Source: Xanthomonas translucens pv. translucens DSM 18974
GTDB taxonomy: Bacteria > Pseudomonadota > Gammaproteobacteria > Xanthomonadales > Xanthomonadaceae
Assembly: GCF_000331775.1 (NCBI RefSeq)
Contig: NZ_CAPJ01000244.1
Coordinates: forward strand, 1-12,464
Reading direction: 5' to 3'
DNA: 12,464 nucleotides
The notes under the pieces were generated by a model, which saw only the letters and a program-made list of their open reading frames with translations, had not been told where the DNA came from and made no database searches. Position numbers and translations under genes: made by a program. Each line of letters opens with the position of its first letter. Within the stretch, counting starts at the first letter, position 1. Shown here piece by piece: positions 12,361 through 12,464 of the stretch.

Positions 12361-12464
12361 GCGGGCCTCGGAGAGCGACAGGACACGCCCGCGAGTGTGG
12401 CCCAATGCGGTGCAGCAAAGCTATGCCTGGCGGCCCGAGCCGCCGGGCGCGCCGCCGCGGCAGC

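Overview
The window looks like chromosomal DNA of a xanthomonad (Xanthomonas or a close relative). It is very GC-rich, with strong G/C bias at third codon positions that creates long false ORFs in other frames. It carries a large Xanthomonas/Caulobacter-type TonB-dependent receptor, a SapC/cupin/flavin-halogenase gene set typical of that clade, and short GGGACTC heptamer repeats at a gene end. The genus is inferred from gene content and style, not from a database match. I see no tRNA, rRNA, CRISPR, insertion sequence or phage gene.

Layout: (1) 1-711 is a long non-coding region upstream of the receptor. It holds a perfect 16-bp palindrome of LacI-family operator type (376-391), a weaker related box (266-279) and a perfect 8-bp-stem GCGA-loop hairpin (601-620). 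(2) 712-7365 is a four-gene co-directional run: TonB-dependent receptor, SapC-family protein, FIH-like cupin/JmjC protein and flavin-dependent halogenase. Gaps are 141, 5 and 34 bases, which suggests one transcript, with a GC-rich hairpin after the receptor gene that may lower expression of the rest. (3) 7594-8844 is a secreted M19 membrane dipeptidase. (4) 9018-10169 is a glycerate 2-kinase. (5) 10324-10728 is a small DUF2628 membrane protein whose promoter region carries an NtrC-like inverted repeat, a second half-site 22 bp downstream and a LacI-type box. (6) 10933-12360, on the minus strand, is an APC-superfamily amino acid permease converging on the DUF2628 gene. A tandem heptamer/hairpin region that could terminate both lies between them.

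How the genes work together: the receptor should import a large nutrient, plausibly a glycan, across the outer membrane under control of a LacI-type sugar-responsive repressor. The three genes behind it form a recurrent cassette whose joint role is, to my knowledge, not established. It pairs a protein resembling asparaginyl hydroxylase FIH (iron triad kept, 2-oxoglutarate lysine replaced by arginine) with a halogenase that keeps its catalytic Lys, Glu and WxWxIP motif. This cassette is the most interesting system in the window. The dipeptidase, kinase, DUF2628 protein and permease look like ordinary neighbours with no clear link to it.
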